Under the pieces are notes generated by a model. It had not been told where the DNA came from. It searched no databases and worked only from the letters and a program-made list of their open reading frames with translations. A program made the translations under genes and the position numbers. A DNA stretch of 64,000 nucleotides. Source: CAG-238 sp934277695. GTDB taxonomy: Bacteria > Bacillota > Clostridia > Peptostreptococcales > Anaerovoracaceae. The stretch is taken from positions 1 to 64,000 of the forward strand of contig CAKQVG010000008.1 of the NCBI GenBank assembly GCA_934277695.1. The letters run 5' to 3'. Positions 51,469-61,816 of the stretch are shown here, piece by piece (position 1 is the stretch's first letter; each line of letters begins with the position of its first letter).

Positions 51469-52947
51469 TTATAAGATTATGCATATAAAGTAATCTTTGC
51501 CGTCATCACTGATTCTCTGTAAAGATTTTTGCACTTTTCCTCGGATTGCCTCGGGCACGTTGTTTACCTTGCTTTCCATCTGCTCGGTAACCATTTCCTT
51601 GAGTGTTTTTCCGAACAGGTTGGTTTCCCAGATGTCGGTTTCTTCATTTGCAAACTGCTCGGTAAGGTATTCCGCAAGATCAACAGACTGGCTTTCGCTT
51701 CCCACAACCGGAGAAACTTCCGTGGTGATGTCTGTCTTTATTATGTGCAGGCACGGTGCTTTTGCTTTCATTCTTACGCCGTATTTGCTTCCCTGTTTAA
51801 AAACTTCCGGTTTTTCGAGCACCATTTCGGACAGCTTCGGTGCTACGATTCCGTAATCGGCTGTCGCTACTTGATCCAGTGCGCTCTTCAAATTATCGTA
51901 GGCTTTTTTTGCCTTTGCATATTCCTTAAGAAGCATGAAAAGCTGACTGTCGTTTGTAACGCTCGCACCCATGAGCTCTTCAATTACTTTGTAATACAGG
52001 CCTTCGCTCAGGATCGGCTCGAGAACGATAACGCCGTTTCCCATATCTGCCTTGACAATTTTGACATCTTTGATGATTTCTCCGTCCGCAATCTGCCTGC
52101 ATGTATCCATAACCTGCCCGATGCTTGTAAAATCATCCATCCAGCTTCGCACGCTTTTTATCATGGTTTCTTTTATCCGATGATTGTAAGGAAGTGCGTC
52201 CATATATCCCGGAAGATGAAAGTCCACTTCGCACGCCGGGAATTGATAGATCAGTTTATTAAAAATCTCGTCGAATGTTTCCTTACTCATCCGCTGACAG
52301 TTTGTAAGAATCACGGGCGTGTCGTATTTTGCTTCCAACTCTTCAGCCAGCTGCCTGCTCCTTGCGTTTTGCGGTGTTGCAGAATTTAAAATGATGACGA
52401 AAGGTTTTTCGAGTTCTTTGAGCTGATTTACGGTCTTTTCTTCTGCGTCGATATAATTTTGTCTCGGAATTTCGCCGAAAGATCCGTCTGTTGTTACGAC
52501 TGCTCCCACCACCGAATGATCGGCAATCACCTTCTGCGTACCGATTTCCGCAGCCTTGCTGAAAGGAATTTTTTCTTCAAACCAAGGCGTTGCAACCATT
52601 CTTTCCTTTTCTTCTTCCTTGTCGCCCAAAGCTCCCGGTACGAGGTATCCCACGCAGTCCGCAAGTTTGACATTCAGATTCGCCCCGCTCGCCGTGGATA
52701 CCAGCACAGAATCCGGCGGAATGAATTTTGGCTCCGTCGTGGTTATCGTTTTGCCTTCCCCGCTCTGCGGCAATTCGTCCATAATCCTGGTTTTTTCGTA
52801 AGGATTCGTCATGTTCGGAAAAACCATAACGTCCATGAATCTCTTAATAAATGTGGATTTTCCGGTTCTGACGGGGCCCACAACACCGATGTAAATGTCT
52901 CCGTTTGACCGTCTTGCTATATCTTCATATATATTACCCTTTATCAT
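51469..52947 (-). CDS. spoIVA: Stage IV sporulation protein A
   Basis: Coat basement-layer ATPase of the forespore surface. 492 residues. Walker A GPVRTGKSTFIKRF (about residue 28), then the AAA-like/GTPase-like domain, and a C-terminal part ending KDYFICIIL, as in other SpoIVA proteins, which use their C-terminus to bind the forespore. It implies the organism or its recent ancestors form endospores. RBS GGAGGGG lies inside a potential hairpin. Confidence 0.97.
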   Translation of the reverse strand: MIKGNIYEDIARRSNGDIYIGVVGPVRTGKSTFIKRFMDVMVFPNMTNPYEKTRIMDELPQSGEGKTITTTEPKFIPPDSVLVSTASGANLNVKLADCVGYLVPGALGDKEEEKERMVATPWFEEKIPFSKAAEIGTQKVIADHSVVGAVVTTDGSFGEIPRQNYIDAEEKTVNQLKELEKPFVIILNSATPQNARSRQLAEELEAKYDTPVILTNCQRMSKETFDEIFNKLIYQFPACEVDFHLPGYMDALPYNHRIKETMIKSVRSWMDDFTSIGQVMDTCRQIADGEIIKDVKIVKADMGNGVIVLEPILSEGLYYKVIEELMGASVTNDSQLFMLLKEYAKAKKAYDNLKSALDQVATADYGIVAPKLSEMVLEKPEVFKQGSKYGVRMKAKAPCLHIIKTDITTEVSPVVGSESQSVDLAEYLTEQFANEETDIWETNLFGKTLKEMVTEQMESKVNNVPEAIRGKVQKSLQRISDDGKDYFICIIL

Positions 52948-52950
52948 AAA

Positions 52951-53007
52951 AACCCCTCCGTAAAAGCCTGCTTTTTATAAGAAATATATGAGCTTTCGCG
53001 AGGGGTT
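52951..53007 (-). repeat. Inverted repeat covering the spoIVA ribosome binding site
   Basis: Minus-strand AACCCCTC (53007-53000) and GAGGGGTT (52958-52951) are exact complements 41 bases apart. The second arm includes GGAGGGG, the spoIVA ribosome binding site, and is followed by TTTTTATG. It could hide the site, or end miaB transcripts. Confidence 0.5.
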
Positions 53008-53015
53008 ATTACTGT

Positions 53016-54359
53016 TTATTTATTTTTTACTTCACCTTCAAGGCTGAAGGTGTTCGCACCGGTAATCAGCACGTCTACGACCTGCCCGATCATATCCGGA
53101 GTTCCTTTAAAGTTTACAAGTTTAAAGCTTTCCGTCCTCCCTCCGTATGTTTTGGAATTGTTCTTCGATGGTCCGTCTACCAGAACCTTCTCGATGCGTC
53201 CCACATATTCCGCATTTTTTTCTGCGGAAATGCGGTTGATTACATCCACAAGGCGGTTAAATCTTTCGTGCTTGATTTCTTCCGGAATCTGGTTTTCAAA
53301 CTTCTCTGCCGGTGTTCCCTTTCGCACCGAATAGAGGAATGTAAACGCCGAATCATAGCGGACTTCCTCGCACAGCGTGAGGGTCTCTTCAAATTCTTCT
53401 TCCGTTTCGCCCGGGAAGCCTACAATGATATCGGTAGAGATTGCAATATTCGGATCCACTTCCCTGAGTTTTCTGACGATTTCAAGATAATCTTCTCTAG
53501 TATAATGTCTGTTCATTTCTTTGAGAACCTTGCTGGATCCTGCCTGCACCGGAAGATGAATATAGTGGCAGAGTTTCTCGCATTTTCCGTATGCGGCAAT
53601 TAATTTATCGGATATATCCTTCGGGTGGCTCGTCATGAACCGGATTCTTTCGATTCCGGAAACCTCGCTGAGCATGTAAATCAGGTCGGCAAAATCCGTT
53701 TTTTCACCGCTGTCCCTGCTGATTCCTTTGTACGAGTTCACATTCTGACCCAAAAGAGTGATTTCCTTTACGCCATCGCATGCGAGTGCCTGCACTTCTT
53801 TCAGGATATCTTCGGGAACTCTGCTTCTCTCTCTTCCTCTTGTGTACGGAACGATGCAATAGGTACAGAAGTTATTGCATCCATACATTATATTCACAAA
53901 TGCTTTGTGCTTGAATAATCTTTTTGCAGGAAGCCCTTCTACGATATCTCCGCCTTCTTCCCATATTTCAAGCTGCTTGTGTTTTTCTTTGTAAAGATTA
54001 TCGAGAAGTTCCGGCAGCTGGTGGAGGTTGTGCGTTCCGAAGATCACATCCACCCACGGATATTTTGCCTTAATCGTATCGATGATGTGCTGCTGCTGCA
54101 TCATGCAGCCGCACACGCATACCGTAAAATTCTCTCTTTGTTCTGTCTTCCGGCGTTTCAGCTGTCCGAGCGTGCCGAAGAAACGCTTATCCGCATTTTC
54201 TCTGATGCTGCAGGTATTGAAAATCACAATGTTTGCATCCTTTCGTTCCGCAGCCGGCACATATCCTTTCTCAATCAGCATTCCTGCCAGTGTTTCCGAA
54301 TCGTGTTCGTTCATCTGACAGCCGAAAGTAGTTATATGAAATGTTTTTTTGTCTGCCAA
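53016..54359 (-). CDS. miaB: tRNA-2-methylthio-N6-dimethylallyladenosine synthase
   Basis: Radical SAM methylthiotransferase, 447 residues. N-terminal UPF0004 domain (TTFGCQMNEHDSE with the first auxiliary-cluster Cys), the SAM cluster CNNFCTYCIVPYTRGRE (about residue 158), and a C-terminal TRAM domain. It modifies A37 of tRNAs reading U-starting codons and needs MiaA, not in the window. Confidence 0.96.
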   Translation of the reverse strand: MADKKTFHITTFGCQMNEHDSETLAGMLIEKGYVPAAERKDANIVIFNTCSIRENADKRFFGTLGQLKRRKTEQRENFTVCVCGCMMQQQHIIDTIKAKYPWVDVIFGTHNLHQLPELLDNLYKEKHKQLEIWEEGGDIVEGLPAKRLFKHKAFVNIMYGCNNFCTYCIVPYTRGRERSRVPEDILKEVQALACDGVKEITLLGQNVNSYKGISRDSGEKTDFADLIYMLSEVSGIERIRFMTSHPKDISDKLIAAYGKCEKLCHYIHLPVQAGSSKVLKEMNRHYTREDYLEIVRKLREVDPNIAISTDIIVGFPGETEEEFEETLTLCEEVRYDSAFTFLYSVRKGTPAEKFENQIPEEIKHERFNRLVDVINRISAEKNAEYVGRIEKVLVDGPSKNNSKTYGGRTESFKLVNFKGTPDMIGQVVDVLITGANTFSLEGEVKNK

Positions 54360-54386
54360 TTTTATACCTCCAAAGGTCGCTCAAAA

Positions 54387-55397
54387 TTAAATATGCATTT
54401 CATTCTTTTTCTTGCGGCCCATCAAAATTTCAACTGCTTCCTGTGCGTTTACGCGTCCTTCAATCATATGATAGATGCACTGCGTAATCGGCATTTCCGC
54501 ATCGTATTTTTGTGCAATCATATTGGCAGCTTCTGCCGTCGAGAGACCTTCCACAACCATGCCGATTTCCTGAACGGCTTCCTCTACGGAATGCCCTTCT
54601 CCGATCAGAATTCCGCATCTTCTGTTTCTGGAATGCATACTGGTGCAGGTTACAATCAAGTCTCCGATTCCGGCAAGGCCCGAAAAAGTCTCGGCTCTTG
54701 CTCCCAAAGCAATTCCAAGCCGCGTCATTTCGGTTATTCCGCGGGTCATCATAGCCGCCTTGGCATTGTCTCCGAACTTAAGGCCGTCGGAAATTCCCGC
54801 TCCGAGTGCAATGATATTCTTAAGGGCGCCTCCCAGTTCCACACCGATGAGGTCCTCATTTGTATATACGCGGAAGCGGTCCGTACTGAAAATTTCCTGT
54901 ATTTCCACTGCCAAATCATGGTCTTTTCCGGCTACCACCACTGTCGTAGGCATTCTGCGCGCAACCTCCTCGGCATGGGACGGACCGGACAGTGCTATGT
55001 ACTTACAATCCGGTGAAATTTCTTCTGCCACCTCCGAAAGTCTCAGAAGTGTTCCTTTTTCGATTCCCTTTGCAACATTGACAACCGGGATTTGTGCATC
55101 CGCATATTTCATTGCTTCCGCAAAGACTCCGCGGAATTTCTGTGCAGGCACGGCAAAAAGCAGCAGATCCCTGCCGCTTACCGCATCTTCCAGATTATCG
55201 GTAAACAGGAGTTTCTCCGGCAGAACCACTCCCGGAAGATAGTGCGAATTGCTATGTTCCTTTGACATTTCTTCAATTTGCTCTCTTCTCCTTGCCCACA
55301 TTGTTACCGTGTGCCCTCTTCCCGAAAGCGTCATTGCAAGTGCCGTACCGAAGCTTCCCGCTCCGATTACCGCGATTCTTTTATTTTCATGACTCAT
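54387..55397 (-). CDS. gpsA: Glycerol-3-phosphate dehydrogenase [NAD(P)+]
   Basis: 336 residues. N-terminal Rossmann loop AVIGAGSFGTALA, VNVAKGIEKGT, and the catalytic Lys in LGGALKNIIALGAG (about residue 188). Makes sn-glycerol-3-phosphate for phospholipids, which is acylated by PlsY, the next gene upstream. Overlaps plsY by ATGA. Confidence 0.97.
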   Translation of the reverse strand: MSHENKRIAVIGAGSFGTALAMTLSGRGHTVTMWARRREQIEEMSKEHSNSHYLPGVVLPEKLLFTDNLEDAVSGRDLLLFAVPAQKFRGVFAEAMKYADAQIPVVNVAKGIEKGTLLRLSEVAEEISPDCKYIALSGPSHAEEVARRMPTTVVVAGKDHDLAVEIQEIFSTDRFRVYTNEDLIGVELGGALKNIIALGAGISDGLKFGDNAKAAMMTRGITEMTRLGIALGARAETFSGLAGIGDLIVTCTSMHSRNRRCGILIGEGHSVEEAVQEIGMVVEGLSTAEAANMIAQKYDAEMPITQCIYHMIEGRVNAQEAVEILMGRKKKNEMHI

Positions 55398-56011
55398 TTT
55401 GTCTGCTCATCCTCCCGGTTCTTCGATTTAAAAATCCCCATCGGCGGTTCTTCGCCCTTGAAAAGTCTGACGATGTTTGCACGGTGTTTAATAAGAACAA
55501 TTGCCGCCATGATACATCCGACAATGATAAAATCCTTTTCCATGAACCAACAGGCCACAGGAAAGGTCGCAGCACCGAGCAGGGAACCGACAGACATTCT
55601 TTTGCTGATCAAAAGTCCGCATGCGACAATTGCAAGGGCCGTCAGGGCAAGGAGCCAATTGACGGACAAAATCGCTCCGAAAGCGGTCGCAACACCTTTG
55701 CCGCCCTTAAAACGGTAAAGACATGGCCAGATGTGCCCGCAAAACACGGCGAGTGCACACCAGATTCCGGTCTCATATCCGAGCATCATCCCGAATTTTA
55801 CCGCAACAACGCCTTTCAAAATGTCAACGACAAGGGTAATGACTGCCGCCTTTTTTCCGAGTACACGAAGCGCGTTCGTGGTTCCGGCATTGCCGCTGCC
55901 CTCTTTCTTTATGTCGATCCCGTTGATTTTCCCCAATATGATTGCCGGGGAAATATTCCCGATTAAATATGCGGACAGAATCGTTATTATATCGTAAAAA
56001 TCAAACTGCAT
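55394..56011 (-). CDS. plsY: Acyl-phosphate glycerol-3-phosphate acyltransferase
   Basis: 205 residues, five to six membrane helices. Conserved loops GSGNAGTTNALRVLG, GHIWPCLYRFKGGKGVATAFG and an N-terminal AYLIGNISPAIILGKI are typical. Uses acyl-phosphate from PlsX (encoded at 62.5 kb in the same cluster) to acylate glycerol-3-phosphate. One base separates it from der upstream. Confidence 0.96.
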   Translation of the reverse strand: MQFDFYDIITILSAYLIGNISPAIILGKINGIDIKKEGSGNAGTTNALRVLGKKAAVITLVVDILKGVVAVKFGMMLGYETGIWCALAVFCGHIWPCLYRFKGGKGVATAFGAILSVNWLLALTALAIVACGLLISKRMSVGSLLGAATFPVACWFMEKDFIIVGCIMAAIVLIKHRANIVRLFKGEEPPMGIFKSKNREDEQTK

Positions 56012-56012
56012 C

Positions 56013-57338
56013 CTATTCTACCTTCTCGCCTTTTTCTCTGAATACAAATTTTATGGATGTTCCCTCAAATCCGAAGCCGTCCCGGATTCTGTTCTCAAGA
56101 TATCTTGCGTATGAGAAGTGCATCAGATCCCGCTTGTTGATTTGGAAACTGAACAGCGGTGGTTTTACTCCCACCTGCGTCACATAGTATATCTTGAGTC
56201 TGTGTCCCTTGTCCGAAGGCGGCTGTTTCATCATGATTGCATCCTGAATAAGGCTGTTCAGCTGTCCCGTAGGCACTCTGAGTGCTCTCTTTTCTGAGAC
56301 GTATTCGGCCATCTCGATGACCTGATTCACCCTCTGCTTGTCCTTTACGGATATGAACACGGACGGCGCGTACGACATAAACTGCATATCAGCTTCAAGC
56401 AGACGCCTGAAATCGCGCATCGTGTTGGTTTCTTTTTCAATCAAATCCCACTTATTCACCACAATAACGATTCCCTTGCCTGCTTCATGTGCGACACCGG
56501 CTATCTTCTTATCCTGGTCGGTAAGTCCTTCGGACGCGTCTATCATCAGAAGGCACACATCGCACCTTTCAATCGCGGCAACCGCACGAATTACGCTGTA
56601 TCTTTCGATATCCTCGTTTACCTTTGATTTTCTGCGGATTCCCGCCGTATCAATCAGGATATATTTTTTTCCGTCTTTTTCGAACGGAGTATCGATGGAG
56701 TCTCTCGTGGTTCCCGCTATCGGTGAAACGATTACTCTCTTCTCACCAAGCAGGCAGTTGATGAGCGAAGATTTTCCAACATTCGGTTTTCCGATTACGG
56801 CAATTTTCGTTACTTCTTCGTCATCCTCGTATGCTTCGTCCGGAAAACTCTCCACGATTTCGTCAAGAACATCACCGAAGTTGAGCATGTTCGCTGCGGA
56901 AATCGGAATCGGTTCTCCGAGTCCGAGCTCGTAAAAGTCATAGAAATCGTCCGGCAGATTCCACGGCGCGTCAATCTTGTTTACAACCAGGATTACACGC
57001 TTTCCCGTTCTCATAAGCATGGAAGCAACTTCGCGGTCCGCATGCGTAAGTCCGTCTTTTCCGTCCGTGATAAAAAGGATTACATCTGCCATATCCATTG
57101 CAATCTGCGCCTGTTCACGCATCTGCGACAGAATAACGTCCGCACTTGACGGCTCGATTCCTCCGGTGTCAATAAGTGCAAACTGCACTCCGTTCCATTC
57201 GGCCTCAGCGTAAATTCGGTCTCTGGTTACGCCCGGAGTGTCTTCAACGATTGACACTCTTCTTCCTACAATTTTATTAAAAAAAGTTGATTTTCCAACG
57301 TTTGGCCGCCCTACAACGGCAACAATGGGTTTACTCAT
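56013..57338 (-). CDS. der: Ribosome-associated GTPase Der (EngA)
   Basis: 441 residues with two tandem GTPase domains (GRPNVGKSTFFNK at about residue 8 and GKPNVGKSSLIN at about 182) and a C-terminal KH-like domain, diagnostic for Der, which helps 50S maturation. It overlaps ftsY by 8 bases. Middle of the ftsY-der-plsY-gpsA run. Confidence 0.97.
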   Translation of the reverse strand: MSKPIVAVVGRPNVGKSTFFNKIVGRRVSIVEDTPGVTRDRIYAEAEWNGVQFALIDTGGIEPSSADVILSQMREQAQIAMDMADVILFITDGKDGLTHADREVASMLMRTGKRVILVVNKIDAPWNLPDDFYDFYELGLGEPIPISAANMLNFGDVLDEIVESFPDEAYEDDEEVTKIAVIGKPNVGKSSLINCLLGEKRVIVSPIAGTTRDSIDTPFEKDGKKYILIDTAGIRRKSKVNEDIERYSVIRAVAAIERCDVCLLMIDASEGLTDQDKKIAGVAHEAGKGIVIVVNKWDLIEKETNTMRDFRRLLEADMQFMSYAPSVFISVKDKQRVNQVIEMAEYVSEKRALRVPTGQLNSLIQDAIMMKQPPSDKGHRLKIYYVTQVGVKPPLFSFQINKRDLMHFSYARYLENRIRDGFGFEGTSIKFVFREKGEKVE

Positions 57339-58230
57339 CGAAAATACCTCCTATAAAACGTTCGGCATCGAATTCTTCCAAATCTTCAATCCCTTCGCCT
57401 ACACCGATAAATTTAATCGGCATATCGTATTCCTCGGCGATTGTGATTGCGATTCCGCCTTTGGCCGTTCCGTCAAGCTTGGTGAGGATGATTCCCGTAA
57501 TATCCGCCACCTGACCAAACTCCTGCGCCTGAGAAACCGCATTCTTACCCGTCGTAGCGTCGAGCACAAGCAAAGTTTCTCTGTGAGCCTCCGGATATTC
57601 TCTGTCGATTACTTTGTTCATTTTTTCGAGCTCATTCATCAGATTTTTCTTGTTCTGCAGTCTGCCCGCGGTGTCGCAGATAAGAACATCCATGTTCTTG
57701 GCTTTTGCCGACTGGATTGCATCAAAGATTACTGCTGAAGGATCTGCACCTTCCTGATGACGGATTACATTGATGCCGTTTCTTTCTCCCCACACGGAAA
57801 GCTGCTCTGCCGCGGCAGCTCTGAATGTATCTGCTGCACAGAGCATAACTTTTTTGCCTTGTTTCTTGCATCTGTGTGCAAGCTTACCTATGCTTGTAGT
57901 CTTGCCGCCGCCGTTAATTCCTATCATAAGAATCACCAAAGGACTTTCGTCGCACAATTTCTGTGCGTCGCCCTTGTCGACCATCTGGGTCATGATCTTC
58001 TGAAGTCCTTTTTTAACATTCTCGGGGCTGGAAACATACTCATCTTTTACATAGGCTCTGAGCTTTTCCATGATTTTCATGGTTGTATCCATGCCGATGT
58101 CCGAAGTGATGAGGACTTCTTCAAGTTCATCCATAAGTTCCTCGTCAACGGTCCCCCGTGCCATTATGACATCGCTGATTTTTTCCGAAAGCCTTCCGAA
58201 GAAGGATTTTTTTTCTTTGAATAGTGACAT
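57331..58230 (-). CDS. ftsY: Signal recognition particle receptor FtsY
   Basis: 299 residues from ATG 58230 (AGAGAGG before it); an upstream in-frame Met at 58284 overlaps smc and is not chosen. SRP GTPase NG domain: GINGGGKTTSIGKLA (about residue 105), DTAGRLQNKKNL, TKLDGTAKGG. Almost no acidic A domain, as in many Firmicutes. Guides SRP-bound ribosomes to the translocon. Confidence 0.95.
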   Translation of the reverse strand: MSLFKEKKSFFGRLSEKISDVIMARGTVDEELMDELEEVLITSDIGMDTTMKIMEKLRAYVKDEYVSSPENVKKGLQKIMTQMVDKGDAQKLCDESPLVILMIGINGGGKTTSIGKLAHRCKKQGKKVMLCAADTFRAAAAEQLSVWGERNGINVIRHQEGADPSAVIFDAIQSAKAKNMDVLICDTAGRLQNKKNLMNELEKMNKVIDREYPEAHRETLLVLDATTGKNAVSQAQEFGQVADITGIILTKLDGTAKGGIAITIAEEYDMPIKFIGVGEGIEDLEEFDAERFIGGIFDE

Positions 58231-58267
58231 TTTTTCCTCTCTTTTTTCCTTTAACTGTATGCCTTCG

Positions 58268-61200
58268 CTAAATATCAAAGTCATCTCCCAATCTCAGTGA
58301 GAGTACTTTTGAAATTCCCTGTTCCGGCATGGTTACGCCGTAAAGCACATCCGCGTGCTCCATGGTTGCCTTTTGGTGTGTTACAATTGCAAACTGAATA
58401 CCGTCGAATCTTCTCAGATATCTTGCGAATCGATCGATATTATTATCGTCAAGTGCTGCTTCAACCTCGTCCAAAATGCAGAACGGTGTCGGCTTTGTCT
58501 TCAGAACAGCAAACATAAGCGCGATTGCGGTCATCGTCTTCTCACCACCGGACATCAGGTTGATGTTCTGCAGTTTCTTGCCCGGCGGCTGTGCGATGAT
58601 TTCTATGCCCGACTCGAGCGGATTATCCTCGTTATCGAGCGTCAGTTCCGCGTGTCCGCCGCCGAAGAGTTCCTTAAAGATTTCTTCAAAGTTTACAACC
58701 ACCTGATCAAAGTTCTCCTTGAACTTGGTCTTAATTGTCTTATCCATATCACTGATAATAGACTGAAGTTCCTGCATGGCTTCAAGGATATCGCTTCTCT
58801 GCTCCGTAAGGAATTCATATCTTGTGCTTATCTGTTCGTATTCCTTGATTGCACCGATATTGACATCGCCTAGTTCCTTCATTCTATTTTTGATTTCCCG
58901 GCTTTCTCTCGTTGCCGTTGAAAGGACAAAATCGTCCTTCTTCATCGAAACCGCCTGTGCATACGAAATTTCAAACTCTTCCCAAAGTTTTTCCTTCCAT
59001 GTGTCCATTTGCGTTTCGTTCTTGGCTAATTTGATTTCAATCTGGTACTTTCTGTCCTGATAAGAATTCAATTTATCACCGATTTCGGTAAATTCCGTGG
59101 TACGCTCTCCCAGAGCGGATGAGAGCTGTGCCTTTTCGGATGCTATTTCTGCAATGTATTCTTCCAGTCTCGTCTTTTCTTCCAGTTTGCTGCGGTAATT
59201 GTCTTCGGAATTTTCACTTCCGAATAAAATTTCGGATTTTTCTTTTTCAAGTGCCTCCAGGCTCATCTGTTTAGCCTCAATCTGCGCTTGAATCTCATCG
59301 ACGGACGCTCCGACGCGTTCGAGCATGCGTCCTGCCGCCTCGAATTTGCTGTCACATTCCGTCCTTGCAATTCTTGCCTTCGTTATCTCTTCTCCGGCAT
59401 CTTGCGTTTGAAGCTTTATTTCCTCAAAAGATTCCATCAGTTTGATGGTTTCTTCATCCAGTCGTTTTATCTCCGCATCTGCTTCATCTGCTTCTCTGCG
59501 AAGCGTTGCTTCGGTTTGTGCAAGATTTACAAAGTCGTTTTCGATGCTTTCGAGTTCACGCTCTTTTTTTGCATTGTTTTCCTTTGTGTCCTTATAATTG
59601 TCCTCAAGAGCTTTTAATCTTGTCTCTGATTCAAATACCAAAAGTTCAAGCTTTCTGGCCTTCTCCTCCGAATCGGCGCAATTCTTAAGTAAGGCATCCG
59701 TTTCTGCCTTGAGGCTTTCGAGCTTGTCCTTATTCTCGTTATATGTACGGGTAAGGCGCTTTATTTCGCTTTCCAGTGTGCTTATCTCCGTCTTGCGGGC
59801 AAGCAGATTGGCGGTCGCATTTTTGTATTTTCCGCCTGTAATCGCACCGCTGGCATTGATAATTTCGCCGTCCGGTGTTACAAATCGGATTCCGCCTCCG
59901 GCAGTCTTTGAAAGCTTAACTGCCGTATCCATATTGTCGACAACTGCCACGCGGCCGAGCAAATACCTGAATACTCCGTCGTATGCCTTGTCATATTCAA
60001 TCAAATCACAGGCCAGTCCCCTGAAGCCGGCATCCTGTCGTACCGATTGCGGTACATTTGCGGGATTTCCGTGAATGCTTTCCAGCGGCAGGAAGGTAAG
60101 TCGCCCCGCCTTATTAGCCTTCAGCTCGTTGATTGCTTTCTTTGCATCGGCATCTTTGCTGCAGACAATGTTCTGCATTCCCGCACCCAGAGCGGTTTCC
60201 ACTGCAACTTCCATGCCGGAAGGCACCCGCATCAAATCTGCAACCACACCTTTAATTCCCGGTATGCCTGCTTTCATAAGAAATCTTACCGCACCGTTAT
60301 ATCCCTCATAGTTATGTTCCATCTCTTCAATGGTTTTCTTTCGGGTGTTTGCCTGTCCGGCGCGTATTCTAAGATCTTCGTTTTCCTTTGAAAGCGAATT
60401 GATCTCATCGTTCAGTTTGGCAATATCGCTGCGTGTTTTGGAAATCTCCCCGCGAGTATTTGCAAGACCTGCTGCCGCCTCTTCTTTTTCTTTAGCTGCA
60501 GCGGTTTTATCAGTTTCATAATTTGCAATGTTCTGTTTGATTGCCTCGCCGTCGCTTAAGATCTGCTCCTTGCGCTTCTCAAGAGACTGATGGTAGCTCT
60601 GCAGGCTTCTGGCCTCGGAACGGCGTGAAGATGCCGTGCTGTGAAGATCCATCATGCGGTTCTTCGCTGTGTCGATTTCATCCGAAATTTCCAAGGATTT
60701 CTTTGTAATTTCGTTATATGCCTCAATCTTCTCACGAAGTTTTTCTTCTTCGATTTCCAGGCTTTTTCTTATCTCGTCTCTGCTTTCTTCGAGTTCTTTT
60801 CGATTGTTAAGCTCTCTGATGAGTTTTTCGTCGAGTTCCTGCTTTTCATCCGAAAGGCGTTCGGTATCTCTCTCGATTGTGCTCAATCTTTCCTTATCAA
60901 GCTGACTCTTGTTCGAAAGAGCATTGATTTCCTCAACCTTGTTTAAAAGTTTGTCACGCGCCTCGTTTCCCAGTTCTTCCAGTCTGTCGTTCTTCGCCCT
61001 GCTTTCGGCAAGTTCTTCATTTAGGCGGACTTTTTTGGCTGACAGTTCCTCGATGTCTGCGGCTATCGTCATTACATCATCCTTAAGAGTTTCCGTAGCA
61101 AGATCCAGTTTTTCTATATTCTTTAGAGTAATATTGATTTCAAGTTCTTTATATTTCTCTCTGAGTTCAAGATATTCCTTTGCCTTAATACTGTCCTCTC

Positions 61201-61816
61201 TGAGTCCGTCGATTCGCCCTTCGATTTCTCCGACGATGTCGTTGACTCTCTCCAGATTGGCATTGGTGTTCTGCAGCTTGCGCTCCGCTTCGGCCTTCTT
61301 GCTTTTGTACATTACAACGCCGGCAGCCTCTTCGAAGATTTCGCGTCTGCTTTCCGGTTTGTTGCTTACAATATCGGCAATCTTGCCCTGTCCGATAATG
61401 GAGTATCCGTCAACACCGATTCCGGTGTCCATAATGAGTTCCTTTATGTCACGCAGTCTGCACTGATTGTTGTTAATCAGGTATTCACTTTCTCCTGAAC
61501 GGTACATTCTTCTGGTAATCGCAACTTCGCTGTAGTCGATTGGCAGAATTCCTGTGGAGTTATCAATTACAAGCGTTACCTCTGCCATTCCGCGCGATTT
61601 TCTGCTCGCGGTTCCTGCAAAAATAACTTCTTCCATCTTTCCGCCTCTGAGCATCTTGGGGCTTTGCTCCCCGAGAACCCAGCGGATTGCATCACTGATA
61701 TTACTCTTTCCGCTTCCGTTCGGTCCTACGATACAAGTAACCCCTTCGTGAAATTCAATTACCACCGGTTCAGCAAAGGACTTAAATCCGTGCATTTCTA
61801 TTCTTTTAAAGTACAT
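58268..61816 (-). CDS. smc: Chromosome segregation protein SMC
   Basis: 1182 residues from ATG 61816 (AGGAGA, 7 nt). Head Walker A GPNGSGKSNISDAI, two long coiled coils (about residues 170-500 and 670-1010), the hinge between them (about 515-640), and the C-terminal signature LMSGGEKTMTAIALMF with Walker B LDEVEAALDDNN. With ScpA/B it organises the chromosome. It overlaps rnc by 11 bases. Confidence 0.97.
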   Translation of the reverse strand: MYFKRIEMHGFKSFAEPVVIEFHEGVTCIVGPNGSGKSNISDAIRWVLGEQSPKMLRGGKMEEVIFAGTASRKSRGMAEVTLVIDNSTGILPIDYSEVAITRRMYRSGESEYLINNNQCRLRDIKELIMDTGIGVDGYSIIGQGKIADIVSNKPESRREIFEEAAGVVMYKSKKAEAERKLQNTNANLERVNDIVGEIEGRIDGLREDSIKAKEYLELREKYKELEINITLKNIEKLDLATETLKDDVMTIAADIEELSAKKVRLNEELAESRAKNDRLEELGNEARDKLLNKVEEINALSNKSQLDKERLSTIERDTERLSDEKQELDEKLIRELNNRKELEESRDEIRKSLEIEEEKLREKIEAYNEITKKSLEISDEIDTAKNRMMDLHSTASSRRSEARSLQSYHQSLEKRKEQILSDGEAIKQNIANYETDKTAAAKEKEEAAAGLANTRGEISKTRSDIAKLNDEINSLSKENEDLRIRAGQANTRKKTIEEMEHNYEGYNGAVRFLMKAGIPGIKGVVADLMRVPSGMEVAVETALGAGMQNIVCSKDADAKKAINELKANKAGRLTFLPLESIHGNPANVPQSVRQDAGFRGLACDLIEYDKAYDGVFRYLLGRVAVVDNMDTAVKLSKTAGGGIRFVTPDGEIINASGAITGGKYKNATANLLARKTEISTLESEIKRLTRTYNENKDKLESLKAETDALLKNCADSEEKARKLELLVFESETRLKALEDNYKDTKENNAKKERELESIENDFVNLAQTEATLRREADEADAEIKRLDEETIKLMESFEEIKLQTQDAGEEITKARIARTECDSKFEAAGRMLERVGASVDEIQAQIEAKQMSLEALEKEKSEILFGSENSEDNYRSKLEEKTRLEEYIAEIASEKAQLSSALGERTTEFTEIGDKLNSYQDRKYQIEIKLAKNETQMDTWKEKLWEEFEISYAQAVSMKKDDFVLSTATRESREIKNRMKELGDVNIGAIKEYEQISTRYEFLTEQRSDILEAMQELQSIISDMDKTIKTKFKENFDQVVVNFEEIFKELFGGGHAELTLDNEDNPLESGIEIIAQPPGKKLQNINLMSGGEKTMTAIALMFAVLKTKPTPFCILDEVEAALDDNNIDRFARYLRRFDGIQFAIVTHQKATMEHADVLYGVTMPEQGISKVLSLRLGDDFDI

